64,000 nucleotides of DNA from an uncultured Eubacteriales bacterium (GCA_900548855.1 URMF01000010.1:1-64000), one strand, 5' to 3'; numbered from the stretch's first letter, positions 8,306 through 18,436 are shown. The notes: generated from the sequence alone by a model not told the origin. Numbers and translations: made by a program.

Positions 8306-9772
8306 TTACGCATCTTTCTTCTTATAATTAGCAATTCCGAATATTGCAAGAAGCAATACACACGCAAATATCATCCAGCCAACAAGATAACCTGTTCCCC
8401 TTGGTTTAAATGTATCATAATAACCCTTAAGGTATACAACCACTATAATAGCCGGAAGTATATAACTCATATAGAATCTTAACCATTCAGGAAGCTTAGG
8501 ACCTTTTCCTTCATTAGCTTCTTTTCTGAAGCCTTCCCAGCCCCAGCCGTTCTTCTTGGTACAGAATAATACAAATATCATGCTTCCAAGAGGAAGCAGA
8601 TTATATGAAACAAGGAAATCCTCCAGATCCATAATTGAACTTCCCGGACCAATAGGCTGGAAAGCTGCAAGCTTGTTAAAGCCTAATACAGCAGGAAGCG
8701 AAAGCAGTATCATGAATATAACATTACCTGCAACAACCTTTTTCCTTGAAAATCCCTTAAGGTCAATATAAAAAGCAATAATGTTCTCAAATACAGCAAT
8801 TACAGTTGATAATGCTGCAAATGACATAAATACAAAGAATGCTGTTCCCCATATTCTTCCTCCCGCCATATGATTAAATATGTTAGGCAGTGTTATAAAT
8901 AAAAGTGATGGACCGGCACCCGGAGCAACACCATATGCAAAGCATGCAGGAATAATTATGAATCCTGCCATAAGAGCAACAAATGTATCAATCAGAATGA
9001 TATTAACAGCCTCTCCACCTATTGTTCTGTCTTTCTTTAAGTAGCTTCCGAATATCTCCATTGCGCCAATGCCTACACTAAGTGTAAAGAATGCATGTGT
9101 CATGGCATCAAATATAACCGGTCCTAAACCTCTTGATTTAATAGAATCAAGATTAGGCACCATATAGAATTTAACACCTTCTGATGCATTAGGAAGTACA
9201 AGTGAATGAACTGCCAGTACCACAATAAGGATAAGAAGAAGTAACATCATAACCTTAGTAATCTTCTCAACGCCCTTCTGTAATCCTAATACACATACAC
9301 CAAACGAAAGTAAAACTGCAACAATCATCCAGATTGTCATTGTACCAGGCTGTGAAAGCATAGTTCCAAATGCTCCTGAAACCTCATCTGGCTCTAAACC
9401 TGCTAACGAACCTCTTGCCTCACGCCATGCATAATAAAGCATCCATCCTGCAACCATAGTATAGAAAGCCATTAATACGTAGCTTCCTACTACCGATACC
9501 CATTTGAAATGATGCCATTTACTTCCCTTAGTCTCCAGTTCTTCAAATGCCCTTGCAGCACCTTTACCGCTTCCTCGTCCTACTGTGAACTCCGCACACA
9601 TAATAGGAAATCCAAGAATTGCAAGAAATACAAGATAGATAAGCACGAATGCCGCACCACCATTTTCCCCGCATATGTATGGAAATTTCCACACATTACC
9701 AAGTCCCACCGCACAGCCAGCAGACACTAAGATAAAGCCGAGTCGCGAGCCGAATTTTTCTCTCTCTTTCAA
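8306..9772 (-). CDS. Sodium-dependent transporter, NSS/SNF family
   Basis: A 488-residue integral membrane protein of the neurotransmitter:sodium symporter family, which in bacteria imports amino acids with sodium. The first helix carries the hallmark SAGCAVGLGNVWKFPYICGENGGAAF (written here as two linked words: SAGCAVGLGNVWKFP and YICGENGG) that forms the sodium and substrate site. About eleven to twelve membrane segments are visible, ending near residue 480. The start is a TTG, seven bases after GGAGG. nth follows at four bases. Substrate cannot be predicted from sequence inspection alone. Confidence 0.9.
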   Translation of the reverse strand: MKEREKFGSRLGFILVSAGCAVGLGNVWKFPYICGENGGAAFVLIYLVFLAILGFPIMCAEFTVGRGSGKGAARAFEELETKGSKWHHFKWVSVVGSYVLMAFYTMVAGWMLYYAWREARGSLAGLEPDEVSGAFGTMLSQPGTMTIWMIVAVLLSFGVCVLGLQKGVEKITKVMMLLLLILIVVLAVHSLVLPNASEGVKFYMVPNLDSIKSRGLGPVIFDAMTHAFFTLSVGIGAMEIFGSYLKKDRTIGGEAVNIILIDTFVALMAGFIIIPACFAYGVAPGAGPSLLFITLPNIFNHMAGGRIWGTAFFVFMSFAALSTVIAVFENIIAFYIDLKGFSRKKVVAGNVIFMILLSLPAVLGFNKLAAFQPIGPGSSIMDLEDFLVSYNLLPLGSMIFVLFCTKKNGWGWEGFRKEANEGKGPKLPEWLRFYMSYILPAIIVVVYLKGYYDTFKPRGTGYLVGWMIFACVLLLAIFGIANYKKKDA

Positions 9773-9845
9773 AATAAAACCTCCATAGTTAATATATTTA
9801 CATTAATTAAGATTGTATCATATATTACTATATTTTCACAGCCAA

Positions 9846-11546
9846 TTATTTCATACTCTCACTGACTTCTGATGTAATAGTCTGACCGCCCTGTTCATTC
9901 CATTCTTTTACAAATGTATCAAAGTAAGATATATCTTCTTCTCCACTTATAATCTTTAAATATGCCTCTTTTTCTTTAGCCTTAAGTCTCCACCAATGGC
10001 TCTTCATTGTGTCTGTGGTCTTAAAATAAAGCGAATCAACTACCTTTATATTATCCTGTGCAATCAGACTGCATGCCTTAATTCTTGACATATACGCTGC
10101 CCATTGCGTACTTGTTTTGTTAGCATTCTTGATATACTCACTACACGCATCATAAAATGAACGTTCAAGAAGTTCCAGACTGTCAGGATTCTTTCTTCCT
10201 GAAATTGCAGCATCTATATTCCTGTAACATATTGAAAGTGCATTATTGTAATCAACATTTATTGATAAAGGTCTTGCCGTAGGTTCAACATTAATCTGAT
10301 AGTAATTCTTGAATTCTTCTGAGTCTGTACAGTCAAATCTTACCTTATCAAACATGACACTTATCATCTTGGCTGCAATCTCAGGATGTTCATAGCCCTT
10401 TCTTACAACAACATATTTGTAACACGGGTTCTGGCTGTGATAACTCGTTGTCCCATCCGAATCCGTTGCTATTAAATATGGCTGCCAGTCTGCATCCGGA
10501 TTCCTGCTTACTGCATTAGCAAGCGGATTATTCGGTGCCCACCATGGTCCAAAAAACGAGCCACACAGACCATTCTCTATAAGCTCACATATATTGGTTG
10601 ATGTTCTCAGAAGAAAATCATTATCTATAACCCCCTGATTATACAGACTGTTTATATACGAAAGTGCTTCTTTTGCCTCATCTGTAACCGAACCATATAC
10701 AATCTCACCATCATCGTTCATTATCCACTGCTTTGGATACGCTCCAAAGCAGGCAAATATTATATCCAGCAGAAATTCACTGCTGTAACCACATTCACCT
10801 GTCACATCTGTATCCACTGCAAGCCCCACTGTATTAGGTTTTCCGGACGCATCCACGCCATTATTTCCAGGGTCTTCTGATATAAAATGCTTCACTATAT
10901 TAACAACATCATCAATAGTGTGTGGCTCTGACAATCCAAGCTTATCCATCCAGTCTTTTCTTAACCACACAAGATTAGGTCCATCTGTTATATTAGTCTC
11001 CGGCAGTGCCATTATCTTTCCATCATATGTAACCATATCCTTAAGTGAATCGCCATAGCTTTCATACATTTTCCTGATTCTGTCACTTATACAGTTATTG
11101 TAGCTTTCTGTAAGGTCCTCTATAAGTCCTGCTTCCACTAACTGTTCAACCTCATCCTGACTTGATACAACCATAATATCCGGAAGGCTTCCCATTGAGA
11201 TTACCATTGAAACATTAGTGTCATACTGACTGTCGTTTGCTTCAAATACATCAACATTCTGCACATTTATCACAGACTTAATATAGCGTGTGTACGCATT
11301 GTCCGTATAAGTGTCATTCTCCGGCATATTGGAATTATTAACACTTGTCATCTTTCCAAGTGTATATTCTATAGTCTCCGGGTAAGCCCCGAATGGAGTT
11401 GTTCTCGCTTCTTCCATTCTCGCATTGTATTCTTCATTATCATTAGACGCAAAACCAGCCGGGCTTTTACACCCGGCTAATATAAGCATTATTCCTGTGA
11501 CACCAAATGCCACACATTTTTTTAATGTTTGCTTTAATCTATTCAT
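9846..11546 (-). CDS. Large extracellular solute-binding lipoprotein (family 1)
   Basis: A 566-residue binding lipoprotein for an ABC sugar importer. The signal peptide ends in a lipobox ILAGC with Cys at residue 26. The remainder resembles the long LplA/YtcQ-type binding proteins, with TYDGKIMALPETNI and LVWLRKDWMDKLGL blocks typical of family 1 sugar binding proteins. It is the last gene of the maltodextrin-type transporter unit, four bases after the MalG-like permease, even though that unit already encodes a 417-residue binding protein at its front. It could offer a second specificity to the same permease. Ligand unknown. Confidence 0.85.
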   Translation of the reverse strand: MNRLKQTLKKCVAFGVTGIMLILAGCKSPAGFASNDNEEYNARMEEARTTPFGAYPETIEYTLGKMTSVNNSNMPENDTYTDNAYTRYIKSVINVQNVDVFEANDSQYDTNVSMVISMGSLPDIMVVSSQDEVEQLVEAGLIEDLTESYNNCISDRIRKMYESYGDSLKDMVTYDGKIMALPETNITDGPNLVWLRKDWMDKLGLSEPHTIDDVVNIVKHFISEDPGNNGVDASGKPNTVGLAVDTDVTGECGYSSEFLLDIIFACFGAYPKQWIMNDDGEIVYGSVTDEAKEALSYINSLYNQGVIDNDFLLRTSTNICELIENGLCGSFFGPWWAPNNPLANAVSRNPDADWQPYLIATDSDGTTSYHSQNPCYKYVVVRKGYEHPEIAAKMISVMFDKVRFDCTDSEEFKNYYQINVEPTARPLSINVDYNNALSICYRNIDAAISGRKNPDSLELLERSFYDACSEYIKNANKTSTQWAAYMSRIKACSLIAQDNIKVVDSLYFKTTDTMKSHWWRLKAKEKEAYLKIISGEEDISYFDTFVKEWNEQGGQTITSEVSESMK

Positions 11547-11550
11547 ATAT

Positions 11551-12399
11551 CTAACCCTTCACTGCACCTGTCATGCTTTCATTATAACATCTTTGCATTA
11601 TCATAAACAAGGCTGCAATTGGAATTGATATAAGAACTGCTCCTGCTGCAAATCTTGTGTACCATACATCAACATACTCCTTTTCAAGCATCTGCCATAA
11701 GCCGATTGCCACGGTATAATACTTCGCATTTGCCCTGCAGATTACTCTTGCAAATATGAAATCTACCCAAGGTGCTATGAATGATGTAAGTATTGTATAC
11801 ACTATAATTGGTTTACTGAGAGGTATTGTTATCTTAGTAAATACCTGCCACTTCGTTGCTCCATCTATCATAGCAGCCTCATCTATTGTCTTAGGGATAG
11901 TATCAAAGAATCCCTTTGCAATGTAAAACTGTATTCCTGATGACGCTGAATATACAAGCACAAGTGCAACTCTTATCATTGCTCCTTCTGAAAGTCCTAC
12001 TGCTTTAAGTATATAATATACGGCAACCATCGCCATAAATGCAGGGAAAAGTCCAAGTATCATTGCGATATTCATCATTGCTTTTCTCATCTTAAACTTA
12101 AGTCTTGACATACAGTAGGCTACTGACAGTACAAAAAAAGTTGATATAATACATGAGAATACTGCTACTATCAGAGTATTGGTAAACATTCGTGGAAAAT
12201 TAAGTATTCCTGTATCTGTAAAAAGCTTTACATAATTATCAAGTGAATACTGCTTTGGGAAGAAGGAGCTTGTATAAGCACCCTTCTGAGCCCTGAAGCT
12301 TGTGAGGAGTATCCAGAAAAGAGGACTTACCCACACTATCGCTAATATTGTAAGCACTGTATGTGCCAGTATATTTTTAATAGTCTTTTTCTTTTTCAC
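11551..12399 (-). CDS. ABC sugar transporter permease, MalG type
   Basis: A 282-residue inner membrane permease, the second half of a CUT1 sugar channel. About six membrane segments are visible and the EAA loop reads IDEAAMIDGATKWQVFTKITIPLSKP near residues 177 to 202 (given as IDEAAMIDGATKWQ then VFTKITIPLSKP), the contact for the shared ATPase. The start is GTG at 12399, overlapping the stop of the MalF-like gene by four bases, with GAGGAGGG just upstream. No ATPase gene lies in the unit, as is usual when a common MsmK/UgpC-type ATPase serves several CUT1 importers. Maltodextrin specificity is inferred from the neighbouring phosphorylase. Confidence 0.9.
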   Translation of the reverse strand: MKKKKTIKNILAHTVLTILAIVWVSPLFWILLTSFRAQKGAYTSSFFPKQYSLDNYVKLFTDTGILNFPRMFTNTLIVAVFSCIISTFFVLSVAYCMSRLKFKMRKAMMNIAMILGLFPAFMAMVAVYYILKAVGLSEGAMIRVALVLVYSASSGIQFYIAKGFFDTIPKTIDEAAMIDGATKWQVFTKITIPLSKPIIVYTILTSFIAPWVDFIFARVICRANAKYYTVAIGLWQMLEKEYVDVWYTRFAAGAVLISIPIAALFMIMQRCYNESMTGAVKG

Positions 12400-13733
12400 T
12401 GGAATCCCTCCTCATCTTTATACGCTTTCGTTCTTCTGTATACAAGCAGTGAACCAATTGCTAAGAATATGAATGTCATAATACCGATAACAGCACCAAG
12501 ATTATAATACTGATAATCTATTGTCATCTTGTACAGCCATGTTACCAGAAGGTCTGTCTTTCCTGCCGTTGCACCTGCCATAACCGGATCTCCCTTAGTC
12601 AGCAGATAAACAATGTTAAAGTTGTTAATATTAGCAGTAAATGTAGTGATAAGATATGGTGCCGTTACAAATAACATATATGGCATTGTTATCTTAATAA
12701 ACTTGACAAATCCATTAGCTCCATCTACATCTGCTGCCTCATACAACTCCATAGGTATATTCTGTAATATACCTGTAACCTGCAGAATAGTATATGGAAT
12801 ACCTATCCACAGATTTACCACGATTACTGTGATTCTTGCCCAAGTCGCATTTGTAAAGAATGGCAGTGATTTTGTTATCCATCCTGCATTCTTTAAAACA
12901 ACATTTACAATTCCATCCTGTGCCAGCATGCTTCTGACAATAAGAAGTGAAACAAACTGTGGAATTGCGATTGAAAGTATAAATATAAATCTCCAGAAGG
13001 CCTTGAATTTCGTACCTTTTCTGTTGATAAGCAGTGCAACAAGTATTCCGAATATGTAATTAAGAAATGTTGCAAATATTGCCCACACTATAGTCCAGCC
13101 AAATACTGACCAGAAAGACTGTCCTATCATGCTTCCTGAATCGAATATCTGCTTGAAATTCTCAAGTCCTACCCAGTCGAAAAGCACCAGATGGCTGTCA
13201 ACCTTACTATAATTAGTGAATGCCATGCTTATCATGAAAATAAGCGGAAGTATTGTGAATATAAGCACACCTGATACTGGAAGTGTAAGCAGCAACTTAT
13301 GAAGATTCTCATTAAACAGCGACTTCACGTCTTCTGCAAATGTGTTTATATGCTTTCCTTTTTCCTTTAACAGCTCCAGCTTATATGAGCTTTTTACAGC
13401 ACTAGCTGCAACTATTATATAAGCTATAATAATGAATATTGTTGCTATTCCATACAGAAGTATAAGAAGTGAATTATCACCTGCAACATACTCATATATT
13501 CCAAGCTTCTCATTCCAGACCTCCTGCTGCGGTCTGCTTCCAAGACCTGGAAGCATCGCAAGGCAGTTAATTCCATTCATAATCATAAAGCATACAAAGG
13601 CTGCTTCTATAGCTATATACATAATTCCCTTTATAATCTGCTTTCCTACAAGATTACCAAGTCCTGGAATCAGAATGCTTAACTTCGTAAATATATTTCC
13701 TTTTCTAAATGATTCAGTGAACTTAACTGCCAT
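12396..13733 (-). CDS. ABC sugar transporter permease, MalF type
   Basis: A 445-residue permease, longer than most CUT1 permeases because of an N-terminal extension with about three extra membrane segments (residues 30 to 130) and a cytoplasmic stretch before the channel domain. The EAA loop ELYEAADVDGANGFVKFIKI near residue 330 is intact. The long N terminus and the length resemble MalF-type maltodextrin permeases. It lies between the binding protein gene (37-base gap) and the MalG-like gene (four-base overlap). Function as half of a maltodextrin or related oligosaccharide channel is inferred from family and context. Confidence 0.9.
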   Translation of the reverse strand: MAVKFTESFRKGNIFTKLSILIPGLGNLVGKQIIKGIMYIAIEAAFVCFMIMNGINCLAMLPGLGSRPQQEVWNEKLGIYEYVAGDNSLLILLYGIATIFIIIAYIIVAASAVKSSYKLELLKEKGKHINTFAEDVKSLFNENLHKLLLTLPVSGVLIFTILPLIFMISMAFTNYSKVDSHLVLFDWVGLENFKQIFDSGSMIGQSFWSVFGWTIVWAIFATFLNYIFGILVALLINRKGTKFKAFWRFIFILSIAIPQFVSLLIVRSMLAQDGIVNVVLKNAGWITKSLPFFTNATWARITVIVVNLWIGIPYTILQVTGILQNIPMELYEAADVDGANGFVKFIKITMPYMLFVTAPYLITTFTANINNFNIVYLLTKGDPVMAGATAGKTDLLVTWLYKMTIDYQYYNLGAVIGIMTFIFLAIGSLLVYRRTKAYKDEEGFQ

Positions 13734-13769
13734 TATGCGCCACTCCTTTCAGCATTTAATCCCCATCAA

Positions 13770-15023
13770 TTATTTTGCGATTGATGTATTAATCTGCTTA
13801 TAGAAATCCTGTGTCTTAGCTGCTGCATTATCTGCTGTTATTTCACCATTTACGATTGCCTTAGCAAAGTTCTGTGCAGGTGCCCAGTAATCATTCATGC
13901 CTGTTACTGTTGGCTGGATTACTGATGTCTTGTTAAATGTATCATTCTGTGCTGTTACAAGGGCATCCTTCTTTACTTCATCAGTTGCAAGAAGCTCTGT
14001 ATTACAAGGAATAACACCTCTTAATTCATAGTGCTTCTTCTGTGCATCCTTGCTTCCAAGATACTTTGCAAGTGCAACTGCTACCTGCTGATACTTGCAG
14101 TTAGGATTAACTGCGATTGCCTTAGAACCTGCAAATGCTAACATCTGCTTGTCTTTTCCACCAATCTTTACTGTAGGAAGTGAAACTGCTCCAAAATTGT
14201 CTCCAAGAATCTCTTTAACACTCTTATAATCCCATGATCCTGAGAAGTAAGCTCCAACTGAACCATCTCTTAAGCCAGCGATACCAACACCCTGAAGGTC
14301 ATTGACAAAGTTAGGATTATTTACAAGTGAAACCATTGCCTGTGTTGCCTGTGTTCCCTTATCTCCTGAGATATCAACACCTGCTGAATTATCTTTTCCG
14401 TCTTTTCCAAAATATTTACATCCATTAGCAAGGAAGAATGATGACATATACCAGCCCTCTGTAATATTGAAAGCCACCTTATTCTTCTCAAGCATCTTAT
14501 CAAGGCTCTTTACATCACTGTCTGTGAATTTGCTCTTGTCATAGTACATAAACCATGTATTAGTTGTAAATGGTACTCCGTATACAGCCCCATCTACTGA
14601 TACTGAATCCACAATTGCATCTGAGTTAGTTTTCTTAACATAATCTGCTGTCTCTCCACCAAGCTTTGCAATAGCGTTAGCATCAACAAGTGTCTGAAGC
14701 TGGTCGTTAGCAAAGAAGTATACATCTCCTGAATTCTCTGGATCCTGTGGAACTATCTTTCCTGCGTCCTGCTCTGAGCATACACCGTATTCAAATGTTA
14801 AATCCCAGTCAGGATGCTCTGAATTAAACTGGTCACACATTGTCTGAAGCCATTTGCCGTTCTCATCTGCCTGATCTTCTGCACAGCCCCATACCTTGAT
14901 TGTAGCTGTGATTTTTTCCTCGCCTGCTGCTGTGTCATCCTTTTTAGCATTGCCACAACCCACAAAAAGTGACCCACACATTGTTGCTGCCATCACTGCA
15001 GCCGCTAATCTCTTAAACTTCAT
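13770..15023 (-). CDS. Maltodextrin-type sugar-binding lipoprotein (family 1)
   Basis: A 417-residue extracellular binding lipoprotein, first gene of the transporter unit. The signal peptide ends in FVGC (Cys 23), giving a lipid anchor. The mature part resembles MalE: DLTFEYGVCSEQDAGKI, VYGVPFTTNTWFMYYDKSKF and the C-terminal YKQINTSIAK region. Its start codon follows AAGGAGGG at a normal distance, but that Shine-Dalgarno is the 3' arm of a hairpin followed by seven T residues (see the leader entry), so expression may be conditional. Encoded downstream of a YesM/YesN system and an alpha-glucan phosphorylase; malto-oligosaccharide binding is an inference from those neighbours. Confidence 0.9.
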   Translation of the reverse strand: MKFKRLAAAVMAATMCGSLFVGCGNAKKDDTAAGEEKITATIKVWGCAEDQADENGKWLQTMCDQFNSEHPDWDLTFEYGVCSEQDAGKIVPQDPENSGDVYFFANDQLQTLVDANAIAKLGGETADYVKKTNSDAIVDSVSVDGAVYGVPFTTNTWFMYYDKSKFTDSDVKSLDKMLEKNKVAFNITEGWYMSSFFLANGCKYFGKDGKDNSAGVDISGDKGTQATQAMVSLVNNPNFVNDLQGVGIAGLRDGSVGAYFSGSWDYKSVKEILGDNFGAVSLPTVKIGGKDKQMLAFAGSKAIAVNPNCKYQQVAVALAKYLGSKDAQKKHYELRGVIPCNTELLATDEVKKDALVTAQNDTFNKTSVIQPTVTGMNDYWAPAQNFAKAIVNGEITADNAAAKTQDFYKQINTSIAK

Positions 15024-15103
15024 AAAAAAACCCTCCTTAATAATTATCCGAGACAGCTTTGATTACTGTCCTCTTTTGATAATCTAATTATATTAAGGAG
15101 GGG
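15023..15103 (-). promoter_or_regulatory. Leader hairpin overlapping the ribosome binding site of the sugar-binding protein gene
   Basis: On the minus strand the arm CCCTCCTTAATA (about 15103 to 15091) pairs with TATTAAGGAGGG (about 15042 to 15031), extended by ATTATC with GATAAT; a smaller hairpin GACAG/CTGTC lies in the loop. The 3' arm contains the Shine-Dalgarno and is followed directly by seven T and then the ATG. It can be read as a terminator, as a sequestering hairpin, or both. Confidence 0.6.
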
Positions 15104-15137
15104 TTAATATTAAAATATAAGATATTTTAGAAACATA

Positions 15138-16895
15138 TCAGTTTTTTGTGTTGTATGGTTTTGCCGGGAATTTTATTGTTATTGTTGTTCCCTCATCAGG
15201 CATGCTCTGCACTTCCAGATGATAGCTTTCGCCGTAATAAAGTCTTATTCTGTCATTAACATTTCTTGCACCATACCCTTTTGACTGGACTGTTAAGAAG
15301 TTTTGTGCAGTTTCTTTGTCCATTCCTACACCGTTATCAGACACTGTTACACATACAAGCTTTTTACCTTCTTCATCCGTCTGCATCTTGGCCTCTACTG
15401 TTATTACACCTTTCCTGTCTGTCAGCAGATCTATACCGTGGTCTATTGCATTTTCTACCAATGGCTGGAGTATAAGGTTTAAAGATTCGCATGGCATAAC
15501 TTCCTCTGATACATTTATCACCACATCAAATGAGTTGTCATGCATTATCTGCTGAATCTTAAGATACGACTGCATGTTGCTTAATTCCTGCTCAAAGCTT
15601 AGTATATTCTTTCCCTTATTAAGCGATGTACGGTAGTAGTTAGACAATGCAAGTGTTATCTCACTTATATCCTCCTGCTCGTATTCTATTGCTTTCCAAT
15701 TGATAAGCGATAATGAATTGTAGAGGAAATGCGGATTAATCTGTGCCCTTAATGCCCGCATCTCTGATTCTTTCTGGCTTATACGTCCTTCATATACCTG
15801 CGTGATAAGATTCTTAATCTGTGTTGTCATGCTGTTAAAGCTATGAATAAGGTCACCTATTTCATCTTTGTCCTGTGTATTAATTACCGCATCAAAGTCT
15901 CCATTTTCAACCTTTGCCATACTGTTTTTTAATTTATTAATTCTTCTTGTAATGAAGCCTGTTGTAAATATACTCGCCGCAGCGGCACCTGCAACTGCTA
16001 CCACAAATGCAACTACAATCATTGTAATCATTGAATTAGCTGACCTGAGCACAAGTTTTCTTGGTTCATAGACATATACTGTCCATCCGGTAACAGAGCT
16101 TTCCTTCTTTACTACAGAGTAACCCTCTGTATTTCCACATGTATCATTATCCCATTCTGCCCCGTCGATTAACGAAAGCAGTTTCTTACTGTTTAATCTG
16201 TATCTGGTGTTATTGTTTTCAAATGTGTCACTGCTGCATATAACTTTTCCATCAGCGTCAAGCACCACCATTCCGCAGTTCTGCTCAAGACCACCTGTAA
16301 ATGAACTCATCATGCTGTCATAATCAACATCTATATACATGATTCCAAGAATCCCTAGCTGGTCAAGCGTTGACATTTTTCGTGCTGAAACAAGTGTCCT
16401 GCTGTCTTCATCAACAAACCACTGTATCTTAGTGCTTTCAGCAGCAGAATTATAAAAAGGTCTGTCTTTTATCTCTTCTATTGGAGCTATAGTTGTGTCA
16501 TGTTTAATAGCTTTATCCACATATATTGTTACCCTGTTAATATCATTGTGAAAATACTTTAATGATGAAAGCATAGGGTCAAATGTAGTGACAATCTGGT
16601 TATACATCTCATATGTGCTTTTGTAATCGTATGAAAGCACTCCCGACAGCGTATCATTAAATGTTATATAATTAGACAGGTTGTCATACACCTCTATCTG
16701 CCCATCCACCGTTGCAACAGACTGCTCAATTGCCCCCTTGATGCTCTTTAAGTCCCTGTCCATAAGAATGTTTCTCATCTGACAGTATGCAAAAACAAAA
16801 AGCACAATCAGGGGAATAAGTCCGGTCACTACATATATGATGACAAGCTTGTTCTGCAATCTTATATCATTGATTTTCTGCTTAATCTTTTTCAA
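15138..16895 (-). CDS. Sensor histidine kinase, YesM/LytS-like
   Basis: A 585-residue membrane kinase. Membrane segments near residues 17 to 40 and 285 to 315 flank a ~240-residue extracytoplasmic Cache-like sensor. A HAMP domain follows (near 310 to 365), then the His_kinase block ALRAQINPHFLYNSLSLINW with the phospho-accepting histidine, and a HATPase with NAIDHGID and DNGVGM. This is the usual partner of YesN-type regulators controlling carbohydrate uptake genes. Its start overlaps the regulator stop by four bases. The transporter operon starts 115 bases downstream, so it probably reports on an extracellular oligosaccharide or its loaded binding protein. Confidence 0.92.
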   Translation of the reverse strand: MKKIKQKINDIRLQNKLVIIYVVTGLIPLIVLFVFAYCQMRNILMDRDLKSIKGAIEQSVATVDGQIEVYDNLSNYITFNDTLSGVLSYDYKSTYEMYNQIVTTFDPMLSSLKYFHNDINRVTIYVDKAIKHDTTIAPIEEIKDRPFYNSAAESTKIQWFVDEDSRTLVSARKMSTLDQLGILGIMYIDVDYDSMMSSFTGGLEQNCGMVVLDADGKVICSSDTFENNNTRYRLNSKKLLSLIDGAEWDNDTCGNTEGYSVVKKESSVTGWTVYVYEPRKLVLRSANSMITMIVVAFVVAVAGAAAASIFTTGFITRRINKLKNSMAKVENGDFDAVINTQDKDEIGDLIHSFNSMTTQIKNLITQVYEGRISQKESEMRALRAQINPHFLYNSLSLINWKAIEYEQEDISEITLALSNYYRTSLNKGKNILSFEQELSNMQSYLKIQQIMHDNSFDVVINVSEEVMPCESLNLILQPLVENAIDHGIDLLTDRKGVITVEAKMQTDEEGKKLVCVTVSDNGVGMDKETAQNFLTVQSKGYGARNVNDRIRLYYGESYHLEVQSMPDEGTTITIKFPAKPYNTKN

Positions 16896-18436
16896 CTCAA
16901 TTCTCCCTGATCCCTGAATTTCTGAGGACTTATACCAAAATACTCCCTGAAGCTCTGTACAAAATATGAAACATTTGGATAACCCACCTGCTCACTTATA
17001 TTCACAATCTTCATGTTCGTACCGGTAAGCAGTTCCTTAGCCTTCTCCATTCTGTACTGTTTAATATATTTGCTCAGATTCTGTCCTGTTTCCTTCTTAA
17101 AAAGTGAACTTAAATAGCTTGGTGCAAGATAAACCATATCCGCAAGCTGCTGTGCGCCAATCTCCTCACCATAATGGTTATGTATATAATTCTTTACGGT
17201 CTCAATCTCCCGGTGTGACGTGGCCGGCTCTTTTCCGAAACTCTTTTCCAACAAATCAATATAGTTATTCACTATATCCATAATGCATGAGAAATCCTCC
17301 GACTTATACAGTCTGTCAATCTCCCTGCCAAATTCCGCCTCATCAGCACCCGGAATATTGTCATAGAAATCTTTTAACAGATTGGAAAATACAAACTTGA
17401 TGTATATATGTGAGAAGTTCGACTGCCCCCTGTATTTCTTACACAATGCATCAAAATGTATCCGTAAAAATGTGATATCCTTCATCTTGATATCCTGCTT
17501 CATCTGCTTCATAAGTGCATCATCATCAATCTGTACAAGCACAGGTGTATCTTCACTGATATTATCAGAAAAAATATATCTTCCTGTCTCATAAAACTTA
17601 TTATTCATCAGTGTATCAACTGCATCCATTACCTGTGGAAGCTCATGATAATCATTGAATAAACCGGACACAGCAATATACATAAACTGCCCTGTCTTTC
17701 TGTATATATAGTCATGAATATTTGTAAACATTTCTTCAATGTTCTTATCAATATTACCATCTGCTGTGAGTGATTTATCAGAAAATATGATAACTGACTG
17801 TAATGGGTTAAGATTAAGATACTGATAATCCAGTTCCCCGGTTACCTCTTTAAATATATCTTCACCTGTATCATATTTTCCAAAGAAATCAGTATTAAAT
17901 TCTATAAGTGCAAGTCTGTTGTATCCTGCCAGAAAATCCCCATTATCAAGTATTCCTGATGCATCACCGGAGTTGAGCAGCGTATACATGTAGTACTGTT
18001 TTATAAAGTTAGCCTGCCGGTTATAGTCCTCGTCCTTCTTGTGTTCCTCGTCAAGCTCTGTTATAACTCCTGTAATTGTTGAACTGAATTCTGACGGATC
18101 AACCGGCTTTAATATATAATCTTTAACGCCTAATTTAACTGCCAGCTTGGCATATTCAAACTCGTTATAGCCTGAGAATATAATTGTCTTTAAACTGATG
18201 TCGTTGTGCATCACATTCTTAATAAGCTCTATTCCGTCCATAAACGGCATCTTAACATCTGTAAGCAGTATATCTATATGTCCCATTCCTGTATTCTTGT
18301 CAGATGTCAGATATTCCAGTGCCTGCTTTCCGTTGCACGCCTCAAATACCCCAAGTTCAATTCCCATTCTCTTAAGAAGCATTCTTATTCCGCTTCTTTC
18401 AATCTTTTCATCATCCACTATAAGTATATTATACAT
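16892..18436 (-). CDS. Response regulator, YesN type (REC plus AraC HTH)
   Basis: A 514-residue DNA-binding regulator. The receiver domain occupies residues 1 to 120 with the acidic pair IVDDEKIERSG, phospho-aspartate in ILLTDVKMPFMDG near 60 and the conserved lysine in YILKPVD. A long linker of about 270 residues follows, then two helix-turn-helix motifs of AraC type at the end (YLAPSYLSSLFKKETGQNLS and VGYPNVSYFVQSFREYFG). The overlapping kinase gene is its partner. Likely targets are the sugar transporter genes downstream and perhaps the phosphorylase upstream. A good promoter precedes it. Confidence 0.92.
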   Translation of the reverse strand: MYNILIVDDEKIERSGIRMLLKRMGIELGVFEACNGKQALEYLTSDKNTGMGHIDILLTDVKMPFMDGIELIKNVMHNDISLKTIIFSGYNEFEYAKLAVKLGVKDYILKPVDPSEFSSTITGVITELDEEHKKDEDYNRQANFIKQYYMYTLLNSGDASGILDNGDFLAGYNRLALIEFNTDFFGKYDTGEDIFKEVTGELDYQYLNLNPLQSVIIFSDKSLTADGNIDKNIEEMFTNIHDYIYRKTGQFMYIAVSGLFNDYHELPQVMDAVDTLMNNKFYETGRYIFSDNISEDTPVLVQIDDDALMKQMKQDIKMKDITFLRIHFDALCKKYRGQSNFSHIYIKFVFSNLLKDFYDNIPGADEAEFGREIDRLYKSEDFSCIMDIVNNYIDLLEKSFGKEPATSHREIETVKNYIHNHYGEEIGAQQLADMVYLAPSYLSSLFKKETGQNLSKYIKQYRMEKAKELLTGTNMKIVNISEQVGYPNVSYFVQSFREYFGISPQKFRDQGELS

